This document shows positions 7,407 to 14,284 of a stretch of DNA of 14,781 nucleotides, in pieces. Location of the stretch: NCBI GenBank assembly GCA_002083565.1, contig MSXM01000042.1, positions 1,163 to 15,943 on the forward strand, given 5' to 3'. The notes beneath the pieces were generated by a model, which was not told where the DNA came from, searched no databases, and was given only the letters and a program-made list of their open reading frames with translations. The position numbers were made by a program, and so were the translations under genes. This stretch comes from Nitrospira sp. ST-bin4. GTDB taxonomy: Bacteria > Nitrospirota > Nitrospiria > Nitrospirales > Nitrospiraceae. Each line of letters begins with the position of its first letter. Positions within the stretch are counted from its first letter, which is position 1.

Positions 7407-7877
7407 TTACACCCACTCTGTTTCATCATTGGCCGCCGGCCGTTCAGACGACTGAACGGCCGACCGGTCGCGTATCCTCCGGCTTTCCCCATCGATCTCT
7501 TCACGCTCCGCCGCCGGCACAATCCAGGCTTCGCCGGGATTGAGCTCAAACCGATAGTGATTGTTTCTCAGTGAGAACCATTCCACATAGGGATGCGGCG
7601 CGAGATTCGGATGTGGATCGAAGGAGATCAAATTGACCGTCCCGATCTGCGGATTCTCCATATCGCCGATCACCTGTGCAGCCATGTCCTCGTCTTCAAA
7701 CCGGCTATTGCGAAACCGGATCACCTCGCCCGCGATATCTGCCTTGAAATTGCCTCGCAGATAAAAATCCACCGGTCCGATCGCGGCAAAGACGATGCGA
7801 CCGACGACGGTCCCTTCAACTCGATTATCCAGAAACCCTTCATGGACCCAACGACCGTTTCCAAACTTTTGCGCCAT
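7407..7877 (-). CDS. Conserved soluble protein of unknown function
   Basis: A 156-residue protein starting at an ATG with a clear AAGGAGT ribosome site, so it is a real gene. I do not recognise the family. It has no signal peptide and no membrane segment. It contains a glycine- and aromatic-rich core, with GFLDNRVEGTVVGRI (14-28), IGPVDFYLRGNF (33-44) and a later SFDPHPNLAPHPYVEWFSL stretch, suggesting a compact beta-rich fold. The last 25 or so residues are polar, charged and probably disordered. The end of the gene is unusual at the DNA level: it contains an 11-bp perfect hairpin (7437-7462). It is convergent with the desaturase gene and stands 115 bp upstream of, and in the opposite order to, the EamA gene on the same strand (EamA is read first). 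Confidence 0.75.
   Translation of the reverse strand: MAQKFGNGRWVHEGFLDNRVEGTVVGRIVFAAIGPVDFYLRGNFKADIAGEVIRFRNSRFEDEDMAAQVIGDMENPQIGTVNLISFDPHPNLAPHPYVEWFSLRNNHYRFELNPGEAWIVPAAEREEIDGESRRIRDRSAVQSSERPAANDETEWV
7437..7462 (+). terminator. 11-bp perfect stem-loop past the desaturase stop
   Basis: The arms at 7437-7447 and 7452-7462 pair perfectly (11 bp, GC-rich) around a 4-nt ACGA loop. It begins 38 bp after the desaturase stop and lies inside the 3' end of the convergent gene. There is no T-run on either strand, so it would be a Rho-assisted end, a pause site or an mRNA 3'-end stabiliser instead of a classic intrinsic terminator. Confidence 0.45.
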
Positions 7878-7992
7878 GGTACTCCTTGCATCGGGAAGAC
7901 TGAGATTCAGCTTACGGCTGAGCGAAGAATTGGACCTCTCTTCCCCTTCAGGACTTCATCCGATCAGTTTTAACCGTCTTCATCTGCTTGTG

Positions 7993-8862
7993 TCAGGCCG
8001 GCTGAACGGCTCCGGATGAAGGGGGTGGCAGCTGTGTCCGGCCTTCAAGCGCTCCGATGATCACCGCCGATAAAATCAGCGCGCTGCCGATCCACCCTTG
8101 GAGATCCAGCGTTTCTCCCAAAAAATACCACGAGAGCCAGGCGGCATAGGCCGGCTCTGAAGCAAAGACCAGCGCCACTTGTTGAGCCGGAACCACCTGT
8201 TGCACCCACATCTGCACCGCAAAGGCGCCGGTGGCTAATACACCGGTGACAAGCAGCCCGATCAGCAGCACCGCGGTCGGCGCAAACGCGCTCGCCGGAG
8301 CCTGTTCCCACCATGTGATGGGAACAAAGAGCAGCGTCATGGCGGCCATCTGCCAGGCCAACAGGGACGGCGCATCGAACGCGCGGGTGAACCGTTCCAG
8401 GCAAACAATGTGTCCTGCAAACGCCGCGGCACACCCCAGCGTCAGGAGATCGCCGATGTTCATGCCTGCGCTGGGCTTGACCAGCAACCACAGCCCGATC
8501 ACAGCGATCGCCGTCGCAAGCAGCGAACGTCCATCGAAGCGCCTGAGAATCAACGGCACAAAAATCACATACAACGCCGTCAGAAAAGCGGAATTCGATG
8601 CGCTGGTGTACTGAAGACCGACGGTTTGAAGCGTGTAGCCGAGAAAGAGAAACACGGTGGTCACCCCGCTGGCCACCAACAACTCGCGACCGCGGACCAG
8701 CGGCCGCCTCATCAGCAGAAACCAGGTCCCGACGAGGACGGCGCCCAACAAAAATCTCAAAAATGTGAAGGAGAGTGGGGGGATTTGCTCAAGCGCTGCC
8801 TTGGTAGCGGGAAACGTGGCGCCCCAGATCAGGGTCGTCAGAAGTAGCGCAATGCGTGGCAT
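7993..8862 (-). CDS. EamA/DMT-superfamily membrane transporter
   Basis: A 289-residue inner-membrane protein with about ten hydrophobic helices arranged as two EamA repeats, the classic pattern of the drug/metabolite transporter superfamily. Family marks include the first helix IALLLTTLIWGATFPATK (4-21), the conserved R37 in FLRFLLGA, and a second-repeat motif FASEPAYAAWLSWYFLGE near residue 235-252, which matches the typical P-x-x-A-x-l-x-g-x-l-x-l-g-E pattern. Members export amino acids, nucleotides, sugars or toxic metabolites, and the substrate cannot be guessed here. The ATG at 8862 lacks an obvious ribosome site; the upstream space is taken by heptad element B, whose nearer array ends 10 bp away. 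The short gene at 8924 is upstream on the same strand. Confidence 0.88.
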   Translation of the reverse strand: MPRIALLLTTLIWGATFPATKAALEQIPPLSFTFLRFLLGAVLVGTWFLLMRRPLVRGRELLVASGVTTVFLFLGYTLQTVGLQYTSASNSAFLTALYVIFVPLILRRFDGRSLLATAIAVIGLWLLVKPSAGMNIGDLLTLGCAAAFAGHIVCLERFTRAFDAPSLLAWQMAAMTLLFVPITWWEQAPASAFAPTAVLLIGLLVTGVLATGAFAVQMWVQQVVPAQQVALVFASEPAYAAWLSWYFLGETLDLQGWIGSALILSAVIIGALEGRTQLPPPSSGAVQPA

Positions 8863-8872
8863 AGAATAAACA

Positions 8873-8914
8873 GTGCTGAGTGCTGAGAAAAAATCGGATG
8901 ACCTGCCTCAGCAC
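8873..8914. repeat. Inverted heptad-repeat element B, upstream of the EamA gene
   Basis: GTGCTGA is tandemly repeated twice on the + strand (8873-8886), followed by a G. An inverted copy lies at 8907-8914, so 8880-8887 and 8907-8914 form an 8-bp perfect inverted repeat with a 19-nt centre. The element fills most of the 61-bp space between two - strand genes. It is the smallest of the four heptad elements. Confidence 0.5.
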
Positions 8915-8923
8915 CTTATACGG

Positions 8924-9127
8924 CTAGGGCTTGCACAGCGGGCACCGCCGCTGCTCGTTTGCCCCTGCCTGTTCCATCGCGCGAAGCGCCCGGTCCTTGT
9001 CCGGGTAATCGAACCAGCCTCCTTCCCAGAAATCACTGGAGGAAGAATTCGACGGCACTTCAGAGCACCGATCACGATGCAACGTCACCCGGTCAATTGA
9101 GCGCGCGATATGAACCCAGTAGGTCAT
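8924..9127 (-). CDS. Small cysteine-containing protein of unknown function
   Basis: A 67-residue soluble protein. I do not recognise a named family, but it reads as real protein: a regular start (MTYWVHI), a W/D-rich middle ending in WFDYPDKDRALRAM, and a C-terminal CPLC pair with one more cysteine at position 21, which could bind metal or form a disulfide. The start at 9127 has no strong ribosome site. It lies between two heptad elements, C on its 5' side and B on its 3' side, and follows the short gene at 9209 on the same strand. Confidence 0.55.
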   Translation of the reverse strand: MTYWVHIARSIDRVTLHRDRCSEVPSNSSSSDFWEGGWFDYPDKDRALRAMEQAGANEQRRCPLCKP

Positions 9128-9136
9128 GCGGAATCC

Positions 9137-9204
9137 GTGAGGCGTACGGGGTAAGGAGCGCCTGTCATCCGCCGACCCCTTACCCCTAACTCCTGACCCC
9201 TCAC
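9137..9204. repeat. Inverted heptad-repeat element C, between two small genes
   Basis: On the + strand three 7-bp units of the form GTNNGGN run over 9137-9157. On the - strand four units matching GTNAGGR run from 9204 to 9177, with a weaker fifth to 9170. The arms pair in two blocks: CGTGAGG (9136-9142) with CCTCACG (9199-9205), and GGGGTAAGG (9148-9156) with CCTTACCCC (9178-9186), leaving a 21-nt loop. It fills nearly all of the 81-bp gap between the two genes and could fold into a strong stem in their - strand RNA. Confidence 0.65.
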
Positions 9205-9208
9205 GTCT

Positions 9209-9385
9209 TTACGGAAGGAGCTGCCACTCGTCCTTTTCGATGAACACTTTGACGCCGGTCTGTAACTTTTTGACATCGTCCTTCTCGAAGAGTCGCATGT
9301 AGCGCTCGATTCGATCGTCGTCATCAATTCGTTCTTCTTGCATCATCCCGTTGTTGCCTTTGTATCGCCGGAGCAGCACTGCCAT
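9209..9385 (-). CDS. Small charged protein of unknown function
   Basis: A 58-residue protein beginning MAVLLRR, rich in D, E, K and R, with no signal peptide or membrane helix and no family I recognise. The start at 9385 is well supported: AGGAGG lies at correct spacing upstream on the - strand, whereas the longer open frame to 9460 runs across the promoter region. The middle (EERIDDDDRIERYMRLF) looks helical and acidic, and the end (VKVFIEKDEWQLLP) beta-like. A promoter candidate lies at 9431-9460. Element C begins five bases past its stop codon. Confidence 0.6.
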   Translation of the reverse strand: MAVLLRRYKGNNGMMQEERIDDDDRIERYMRLFEKDDVKKLQTGVKVFIEKDEWQLLP

Positions 9386-9426
9386 CGGAATCCTCCTGTC
9401 ATGCTGGTAGTGAACACATACAACTG

Positions 9427-9460
9427 TGCTACAATAAACGCAACCTTGCAGGCCGGTCAA
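9427..9460. promoter_or_regulatory. Divergent promoter pair with overlapping -10 boxes
   Basis: On the - strand TTGACC (9460-9455) and TATTGT (9436-9431), 18 bp apart, form a fair promoter for the small gene at 9385. The same bases read on the + strand give TGCTACAAT (9427-9435), an extended -10 box that could drive the FmdB gene at 9521, although it lacks a -35. The shared bases TACAATA (9430-9436) serve both directions. Confidence 0.4.
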
Positions 9461-9520
9461 GGGTGTTCATCGACGTCCTGCAGCGAGACACAGTGCGTCG
9501 GCTATCGAACGGGAAAACAC

Positions 9521-9841
9521 ATGCCTCTCTATGAATATCGCTGTGAAGCCTGCTCCTCGCAATTTGAAGCGGCCCAGTCTATTCATGACCGGATCGAAGA
9601 CACGGAATGCCCCTCGTGTCATGCCCGGCAGGCCACCAGACTCCTCTCTTCCTTTTCGTCCAAAGTCGTCGGCGATCATAAACCGGGATTTGCGGAGATC
9701 AAAGCCGCTGCCATGAATAACGAACGGATGGAACGATTCGCCAAACTACCGCCGTTGAACGCAAAACGGAATGTGCCGCCGCCGAACACCTCCTTCGATT
9801 CAAACGCTTCCACGGGGACAGACTCAGGTTCTGAGCGATAA
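9521..9841 (+). CDS. FmdB-type zinc-ribbon protein
   Basis: A 106-residue protein with the typical FmdB/CxxC N-terminus MPLYEYRCEAC. Cysteines C8, C11, C30 and C33 form two CxxC knuckles of a zinc ribbon in the first 40 residues. The rest is polar, with PPPNTSFDSNASTG-like low complexity at the end, and probably disordered. Members of this family occur widely as putative regulatory or accessory proteins, and the molecular role is not established. The ATG at 9521 is chosen because the family always begins at this motif; the open frame extends upstream to 9338 but across the promoter region. The ribosome site is weak. The PstS-like gene begins 64 bp later on the same strand. Confidence 0.85.
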   Translation: MPLYEYRCEACSSQFEAAQSIHDRIEDTECPSCHARQATRLLSSFSSKVVGDHKPGFAEIKAAAMNNERMERFAKLPPLNAKRNVPPPNTSFDSNASTGTDSGSER

Positions 9842-9905
9842 GATGGGGTTGTCTCCGTTACCTGACCGCACTGAGCATTCCTGCTTGCCTCTTCCGTCGT
9901 CCGGA

Positions 9906-10733
9906 ATGGCTATGAGCATCCTCCAACGGCTTACGGTACTGCTGGTTCTCGTCGGCCTGTTTCTGGCAAGCCCCGGCAACGCCTCCGAGATTGCCGGCAA
10001 TCTTGTCATCGCCGGAAACGGGCCTGAGCAAGCCACCATGGAGGCCCTGGCCCGCGCCTTCGAAAAAGCGAATCCACGCGCCTACGTCGACCTGCTTTGG
10101 GACGACCATGCCAAACCGCTCGAACTGGTCCAGGCAGGCCAGGCTGACATCGCCGTGACAGGCGTCGAGCATCCGCCGCTGGCCGCCACACAGATCGGAT
10201 GGGACGGCATCGGAATCTTGGTGCATCTGTCCAACTTCACCAAAGACGTAACCAGGCAGCAAGTCGCCGACATCTTTTCCGGCAAGGTCCACGATTGGGC
10301 TGAATTGGGCGGGCCCGACACCAGGATTGTCCTGATCGACCGGCCCCGCTCTCAAAACATCCGCGACGCCTTCGAGTCTCTATTGGGCATTACCGGGAAA
10401 ATGTCCACTGCCTCCAAGACGATCGGCCCTGATGAGGAAGTCCTGAAAACAGTGGTTGGAACCATTCCACCGCTCTCGGCAGCAACCTATATTTCATTGA
10501 GCACCGGCCTATCCGCAGTCACCGGCGGCGTGGCCGTCCGTTTGCTGCCGGTGGACAAAGTGGAGCCTGAGGGTCCGACCGTCAAGGACGGTCGCTATAG
10601 CCTGCGTCGCCCGCTGTTGCTGCTCGCGAAGAAGGGACCTGCTCCCATGGTTGATGCCTTTGCGCGATTCGCCTTGTCGGCCCCGGGTCAATCGATTATC
10701 GGAGAAACCTATGTCCCGATGCCAAGCCAGTAG
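9906..10733 (+). CDS. PstS-like periplasmic substrate-binding protein
   Basis: A 275-residue exported protein. Residues 1-26 form a signal peptide (MAMSILQR, a leucine/valine core, probable cut after GNA). The mature part begins GNLVIAGNGPEQATMEALARAF, the pattern of the PBP-like domain found in phosphate-binding PstS proteins. GWDGIGILVH, IFSGKVHDW and a C-terminal RRPLLLLAKKGPAP followed by FALSAPGQSIIGETYVPM also match that family. Such proteins bind phosphate or another oxyanion in the periplasm and normally feed a PstCAB ABC transporter, but no permease or ATPase gene is adjacent. The start is uncertain: ATGs at 9906, 9912 and 9843 are possible, and 9906 or 9912 gives the best signal peptide. 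It is followed after 22 bp by the TIG-domain gene, so the two are probably co-transcribed. Confidence 0.8.
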   Translation: MAMSILQRLTVLLVLVGLFLASPGNASEIAGNLVIAGNGPEQATMEALARAFEKANPRAYVDLLWDDHAKPLELVQAGQADIAVTGVEHPPLAATQIGWDGIGILVHLSNFTKDVTRQQVADIFSGKVHDWAELGGPDTRIVLIDRPRSQNIRDAFESLLGITGKMSTASKTIGPDEEVLKTVVGTIPPLSAATYISLSTGLSAVTGGVAVRLLPVDKVEPEGPTVKDGRYSLRRPLLLLAKKGPAPMVDAFARFALSAPGQSIIGETYVPMPSQ

Positions 10734-10755
10734 CCTTCTTTCAAAGGAGGTCCTC

Positions 10756-11214
10756 ATGCATCCCCATCGACTGTCATCATGCATTCTCATCACATGCTCG
10801 CTCATGCTGATGCCATGCTTTGCGCCATCGCTGCATGCCGAAGCCGGCGCCATCGTCGACGGCGCCGGCTTCACGCTCTACGAAATGGAATCGATCCAGG
10901 GTTCGGACCAGTCGGTGATCGAGAAAGATCCTGTCTGCGATCGCAGCAAACGGCCCAAAATCCTGAGCGTGGAACCGGACGAAGCCAAGCCGGGCCAGAA
11001 AGTCATGATCAAAGGGGAAAACTTCGGCACGAAGGAATGTTTTCACGGCGTCGCATTCAGCGCCGCAGGCCCTGCAAAGATTGAGTATACGTTCGTGAAC
11101 GAGACAACGATTGAAGCGACCGTTCCCGATCTCAAGCCAGGCATGTCATTCATCGACATCGTCGCCGGCGGCGGGAATGCCCGCTCCAAAGCCTTTCTCA
11201 TACTGGCTCGATAA
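10756..11214 (+). CDS. Secreted IPT/TIG-domain protein
   Basis: A 152-residue exported protein with a signal peptide (hydrophobic stretch near 7-25, probable cut after LHA or AEA at about residue 28-30). Residues 67-150 match a single IPT/TIG immunoglobulin-like domain: PKILSVEPDEAKPGQKVMIKG, then GENFG (87-91) and a final strand ending SKAFLIL. TIG domains mediate protein or carbohydrate contacts at cell surfaces. C61 and C95 flank the first strands and could form a disulfide after export. The start is supported by a near-perfect AAAGGAGG ribosome site. It follows the PstS-like gene by 22 bp, so a shared periplasmic job is likely but unspecified. Its stop lies only 6 bp from the convergent gene at 11221. 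Confidence 0.78.
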   Translation: MHPHRLSSCILITCSLMLMPCFAPSLHAEAGAIVDGAGFTLYEMESIQGSDQSVIEKDPVCDRSKRPKILSVEPDEAKPGQKVMIKGENFGTKECFHGVAFSAAGPAKIEYTFVNETTIEATVPDLKPGMSFIDIVAGGGNARSKAFLILAR

Positions 11215-11220
11215 CGAGCG

Positions 11221-12219
11221 TCAGGGTGCAGCAGCGGCAGGCGGCGCGTCCGATGCCGTGCCGTCCATGTAGCCCCAGACTCGCAGCAGATCAAGCGTCA
11301 GACTCGCGCCGTACGTCGGACCGTAGTCACGCTCCGCAAGCTTGCCCATACTATCGTTCCACGTTTCAAGCCGCAGCGGTCCGCCGGATAGGGCCAGCGA
11401 CCAGGCGAACATTTCCTGGCTCTGCCCCAATGTATTAACGAAGATCCCCGAGTCCCACATGACGGCAAACTCGACTTCCCACGTGGGGATCGTTTCGCCC
11501 TTGCTATTCCTACGGTACTGGCCGAATGCGATCGCGGGCTGCACGAGTCCTGCGGTCTGCCTCACGGCATGAAGAACGGCCCCGTTGTCCTGATAGCTGA
11601 TCCGTCCCAAGGTGGACGCCCGGACACTCACATCCCCCCAGTCTCCAGAATAGAAGGTCGGTGAAATCTGCAATCGCCTGATACCGGCCCGGAGAAACCC
11701 CTGCTGATAGATCGTTCCGACGGAAAACCCACCGCCCACAAACATCACCTTGGGCTGAAAGAGCGGAAACCACCGCGTCACAGACCCATCGATCATCACA
11801 TCGGTCTCCTTACGAGGAGCCACCGTGGGAACCGACGGCAACTGCCGCAGTTGGTGAATGACTTCGTTCTGGAAAAATTGACTGGGCTCATCACTCGTTG
11901 GGCTGACCCCGGTGGTAAGATTCGTGCTCCAGCCCTCAAAAATCCCGCCCCAATGCTGGGTCCAACTCAGCGTGATGAGGTTGAACCCCAGCGTATTCCC
12001 CACCGTGGAATCATACCTATTTCCCAAGCCATCGATAGGCGTGAAGCGGTTGAGCGTAAGTCCCGTGGTTACCGTGGAATACTGATCGGGAAACGCCGTG
12101 CCGCCCCAGTGAACGGAGGGCGCAGGGGATTCGCTCCAGGCCGGCGAAGAGAACAGCCCAATGACCGGAAAAACTGAGAGGATCAACATGAATCCTCTCG
12201 TCACCCAGTGGCGACACAT
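11221..12219 (-). CDS. Exported, probable outer-membrane beta-barrel protein
   Basis: A 332-residue protein from the ATG at 12219, chosen because it gives a signal peptide: MCRHWVTR, a hydrophobic core LILSVFPVIGLF, and a cut near PAWS. Alternatives are the ATG at 12189, which has a GAGAGGA ribosome site but no positive N-region, and 12306. The mature chain is rich in G, S, T, W and Y, with alternating hydrophobic strands (DQYSTVTTGLTLNRF, NTLGFNLITLSW, VMFVGGGFSVGTIYQQG) typical of a beta-barrel. There is no C-terminal aromatic residue; the tail is a PPAAAAP run. I do not recognise the family with confidence; LpxR-type lipid A deacylases share some flavour, such as an early aspartate/Tyr/Thr-Gly segment, but this is weak. 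It is convergent with the TIG gene. Confidence 0.65.
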   Translation of the reverse strand: MCRHWVTRGFMLILSVFPVIGLFSSPAWSESPAPSVHWGGTAFPDQYSTVTTGLTLNRFTPIDGLGNRYDSTVGNTLGFNLITLSWTQHWGGIFEGWSTNLTTGVSPTSDEPSQFFQNEVIHQLRQLPSVPTVAPRKETDVMIDGSVTRWFPLFQPKVMFVGGGFSVGTIYQQGFLRAGIRRLQISPTFYSGDWGDVSVRASTLGRISYQDNGAVLHAVRQTAGLVQPAIAFGQYRRNSKGETIPTWEVEFAVMWDSGIFVNTLGQSQEMFAWSLALSGGPLRLETWNDSMGKLAERDYGPTYGASLTLDLLRVWGYMDGTASDAPPAAAAP

Positions 12220-12306
12220 CTCAGAAGTATGACGTCTGTGAACAGGCACATGCTCGTCGGCTTGTCCACACTGATGCGCCGCTGCTGCAAGCGATATCTT
12301 TGTCAT

Positions 12307-12821
12307 AGGAAAAGACTGCTCCTTACATCAACATCGGTTGCCGGTCAGACACCGATACGTCATGGAGAAATTCTGCGTGACACTGCACCGAAAATCAGGG
12401 GCATTCTACAACACAGGACCGGATGTGGCGAGAAAACTATCTGATGGCAGACATCGAGCAGAAGCACTCACTGGGAGCAATTGGAGGAAAGGCATGCTGA
12501 CCACCGGAAATGTTCCCGAAAGACTCCTCGTACACTTTACTTTTCTCAATGAAATAACGGTGTGTAGTCAAGAGTCAGAGAACTTCAGTGGTGAATTGAC
12601 GGTTGTACGTTGTTCGGAGCGAATGCCCCGCCTTCGGCGAGGCTTTCCGCGTGACGCGTTCCCGATGCCATTTGACTACTGACGATTGACCTCCTCCCGC
12701 TGAATGCACTCGACCTGCCCAAGACCTCTCGACACCGCGAATCGCCTCTCCCCTCCCTCGACACCACTCCTGCTCCTATGTTAGCGTACGCGCTCATTTT
12801 TCCTGGTCTGCTGGGAACTGT
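12307..12821. other. Gene-free gap between the exported-protein gene and pycA
   Basis: About 515 bp (600 bp if the exported protein starts at 12219). The short frames in it have no ribosome site and no protein-like composition. It contains a 6-bp inverted repeat ATCGGT/ACCGAT (12333-12338 and 12351-12356) with a 12-nt spacer just upstream of the - strand gene, possibly an operator or RNA stem. It also contains heptad element D (12564-12690). The last 120 bp before pycA are pyrimidine-rich with a GCGTACGC palindrome at 12784-12791. I could not identify a convincing pycA promoter. Confidence 0.5.
12564..12690. repeat. Inverted heptad-repeat element D with central hairpin, upstream of pycA
   Basis: On the - strand GTCANNN occurs three times in a row from 12690 to 12670, and 7-bp units often starting with GT or GG continue to about 12642. 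On the + strand GTCANAN-like units start at 12567 and 12574, and GT-initial units recur in the same 7-bp phase at 12588, 12602 and 12609. GTAGTCAA occurs as an 8-bp inverted pair (12564-12571 and 12672-12679). In the middle a stem at 12625-12643 (GC-rich, 3-nt loop) forms eight pairs in - strand RNA if one U-G is allowed. Confidence 0.55.
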
Positions 12822-14240
12822 ATGTTCAAAAAAATCCTGGTCGCCAATCGCGGTGAAATCGCCATGCGCATCATCCGCGCATGCCGCGAATTGAATATCG
12901 CCACGGCTGCCATCTACTCCGAAGCCGACTCGACCGGCATCTACGTCAAGAAGGCCGACGAAGCCTATCTGGTCGGTCCCGGCCCCGTGAAGGGCTTCTT
13001 AGACAGCAAGCAGATCGTGGACCTGGCCGTCCGTATCGGTGCCGACGCCATCCACCCCGGTTATGGATTTCTTTCGGAAAACGCGGAGTTCGCCGAACTC
13101 TGCCACGCATCGGGCGTGACGTTCATCGGCCCGTCTCCCCATGCCATTACACTGATGGGCAGCAAGGTCAGGGCGCGCGAGCTCGCCGAGTCCGCCGGTG
13201 TGCCGATCGTTCCCGGAACGGACGGCGCCATCACCGACGTGAAAGACGCGCTCGCCTTCGCCAAGAAGGCCGGATACCCGGTCATGATCAAGGCCAGCGC
13301 CGGGGGCGGCGGACGCGGTCTCCGCGTCGTCCGATCCGATGCCGAATTGCGCGACAACATGGAAGGCGCCTCGCGGGAAGCCCAGGCCTCCTTCGGCGAC
13401 GGCAGCGTCTTCATCGAAAAATATATCGAACGGCCGCACCATATCGAATTCCAGATTCTGGGAGACCGCCACGGCCATATCATCCATCTCGGTGAACGCG
13501 ATTGTTCGATCCAGCGCCGGCACCAGAAGCTCATCGAAATCGCTCCGTCGCTGATCCTGACCCCGGAGCTGCGGGCGGAGATGGGCAACGCCGCCATCAC
13601 CATCGCCCAGGCCGTGCGCTACGACAACGCGGGAACCGTCGAGTTTCTCCTCGATCAGGACGGACAGTTCTACTTCATCGAAATGAATCCGCGCCTCCAG
13701 GTCGAGCATACGGTCACCGAGCAGATTACGGCCATCGATATCGTGCGCAATCAGATCTCGATCGCGGCGGGCAAGCCGCTCGACATCCAACAGAAGGATG
13801 TCATCCTGCAAGGCCACGCGATCCAATGCCGGATCAATGCGGAAGACCCGAAGAACAATTTCATGCCCTGCACCGGAACCGTTACGGCCTATCTCTCTCC
13901 CGGCGGCATCGGCGTCCGTATCGACGGCGCGGTCTATAAGGATTACACGATCCCGCCTTATTATGACGCCCTCTTGGCCAAACTGACTGTGCGCGGGCGG
14001 ACGTGGGAAGAGACCGTAAGCCGCATGCGGCGCTCGCTCGAAGAGTACGTGCTTCGAGGGGTCAAAACGACGATTCCCTTCATGAAATCGATCATGCAGG
14101 AACCGGATTTTATGGCCGGGCGGTTCGACACGTCCTATCTGGACACCCATCCGGATCTCTATCGGTACCATGAATTCGAACAGCCGGAAGATTTGGTTCT
14201 GGCGCTTTCTGCCGCGATTGCGGCCTACGAAGGGCTCTAG
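12822..14240 (+). CDS. pycA: Pyruvate carboxylase subunit A (biotin carboxylase)
   Basis: It carboxylates the biotin of its partner using ATP and bicarbonate; with subunit B the product is oxaloacetate. The 472-residue protein has the biotin carboxylase N-domain ([16 protein letters not shown], 5-20), an ATP-grasp domain with the glycine-rich loop SAGGGGRG (159-166), [12 protein letters not shown] (225-236, with K236), and the catalytic [14 protein letters not shown] (285-298, E287, N289 and R291). The C-terminal domain follows. All residues expected for catalysis are present, each shifted by one or two from E. coli AccC numbering. AccC of acetyl-CoA carboxylase is the main alternative, since the two are very similar; the adjacent carboxyltransferase gene decides for the pyruvate enzyme. 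The ribosome site is weak. The start [11 protein letters not shown] is the family norm. Confidence 0.88.
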   Translation: MFKKILVANRGEIAMRIIRACRELNIATAAIYSEADSTGIYVKKADEAYLVGPGPVKGFLDSKQIVDLAVRIGADAIHPGYGFLSENAEFAELCHASGVTFIGPSPHAITLMGSKVRARELAESAGVPIVPGTDGAITDVKDALAFAKKAGYPVMIKASAGGGGRGLRVVRSDAELRDNMEGASREAQASFGDGSVFIEKYIERPHHIEFQILGDRHGHIIHLGERDCSIQRRHQKLIEIAPSLILTPELRAEMGNAAITIAQAVRYDNAGTVEFLLDQDGQFYFIEMNPRLQVEHTVTEQITAIDIVRNQISIAAGKPLDIQQKDVILQGHAIQCRINAEDPKNNFMPCTGTVTAYLSPGGIGVRIDGAVYKDYTIPPYYDALLAKLTVRGRTWEETVSRMRRSLEEYVLRGVKTTIPFMKSIMQEPDFMAGRFDTSYLDTHPDLYRYHEFEQPEDLVLALSAAIAAYEGL

Positions 14241-14284
14241 TCGGACAGCCCTACCACGAACTCACACGAGGCATATCGACCACC

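Noticed and set aside
7906..7921. Short inverted repeat TCAGC/GCTGA as a possible fifth heptad element
   Set aside because: Only 5 bp pair and no 7-bp units repeat around it.
12220..12306. N-terminal extension of the exported protein (start at 12306)
   Set aside because: It would bury the signal peptide 30 residues inside the chain, and the nearest ribosome-like site is too far from the ATG; kept only as an alternative.
12338..12682. 114-codon frame upstream of pycA
   Set aside because: No ribosome site, mixed composition, and it runs through the heptad element D.
12999..14171. 390-codon open frame antisense to pycA
   Set aside because: Shadow of a strongly conserved biotin carboxylase gene; repetitive D/G/R composition typical of antisense frames.
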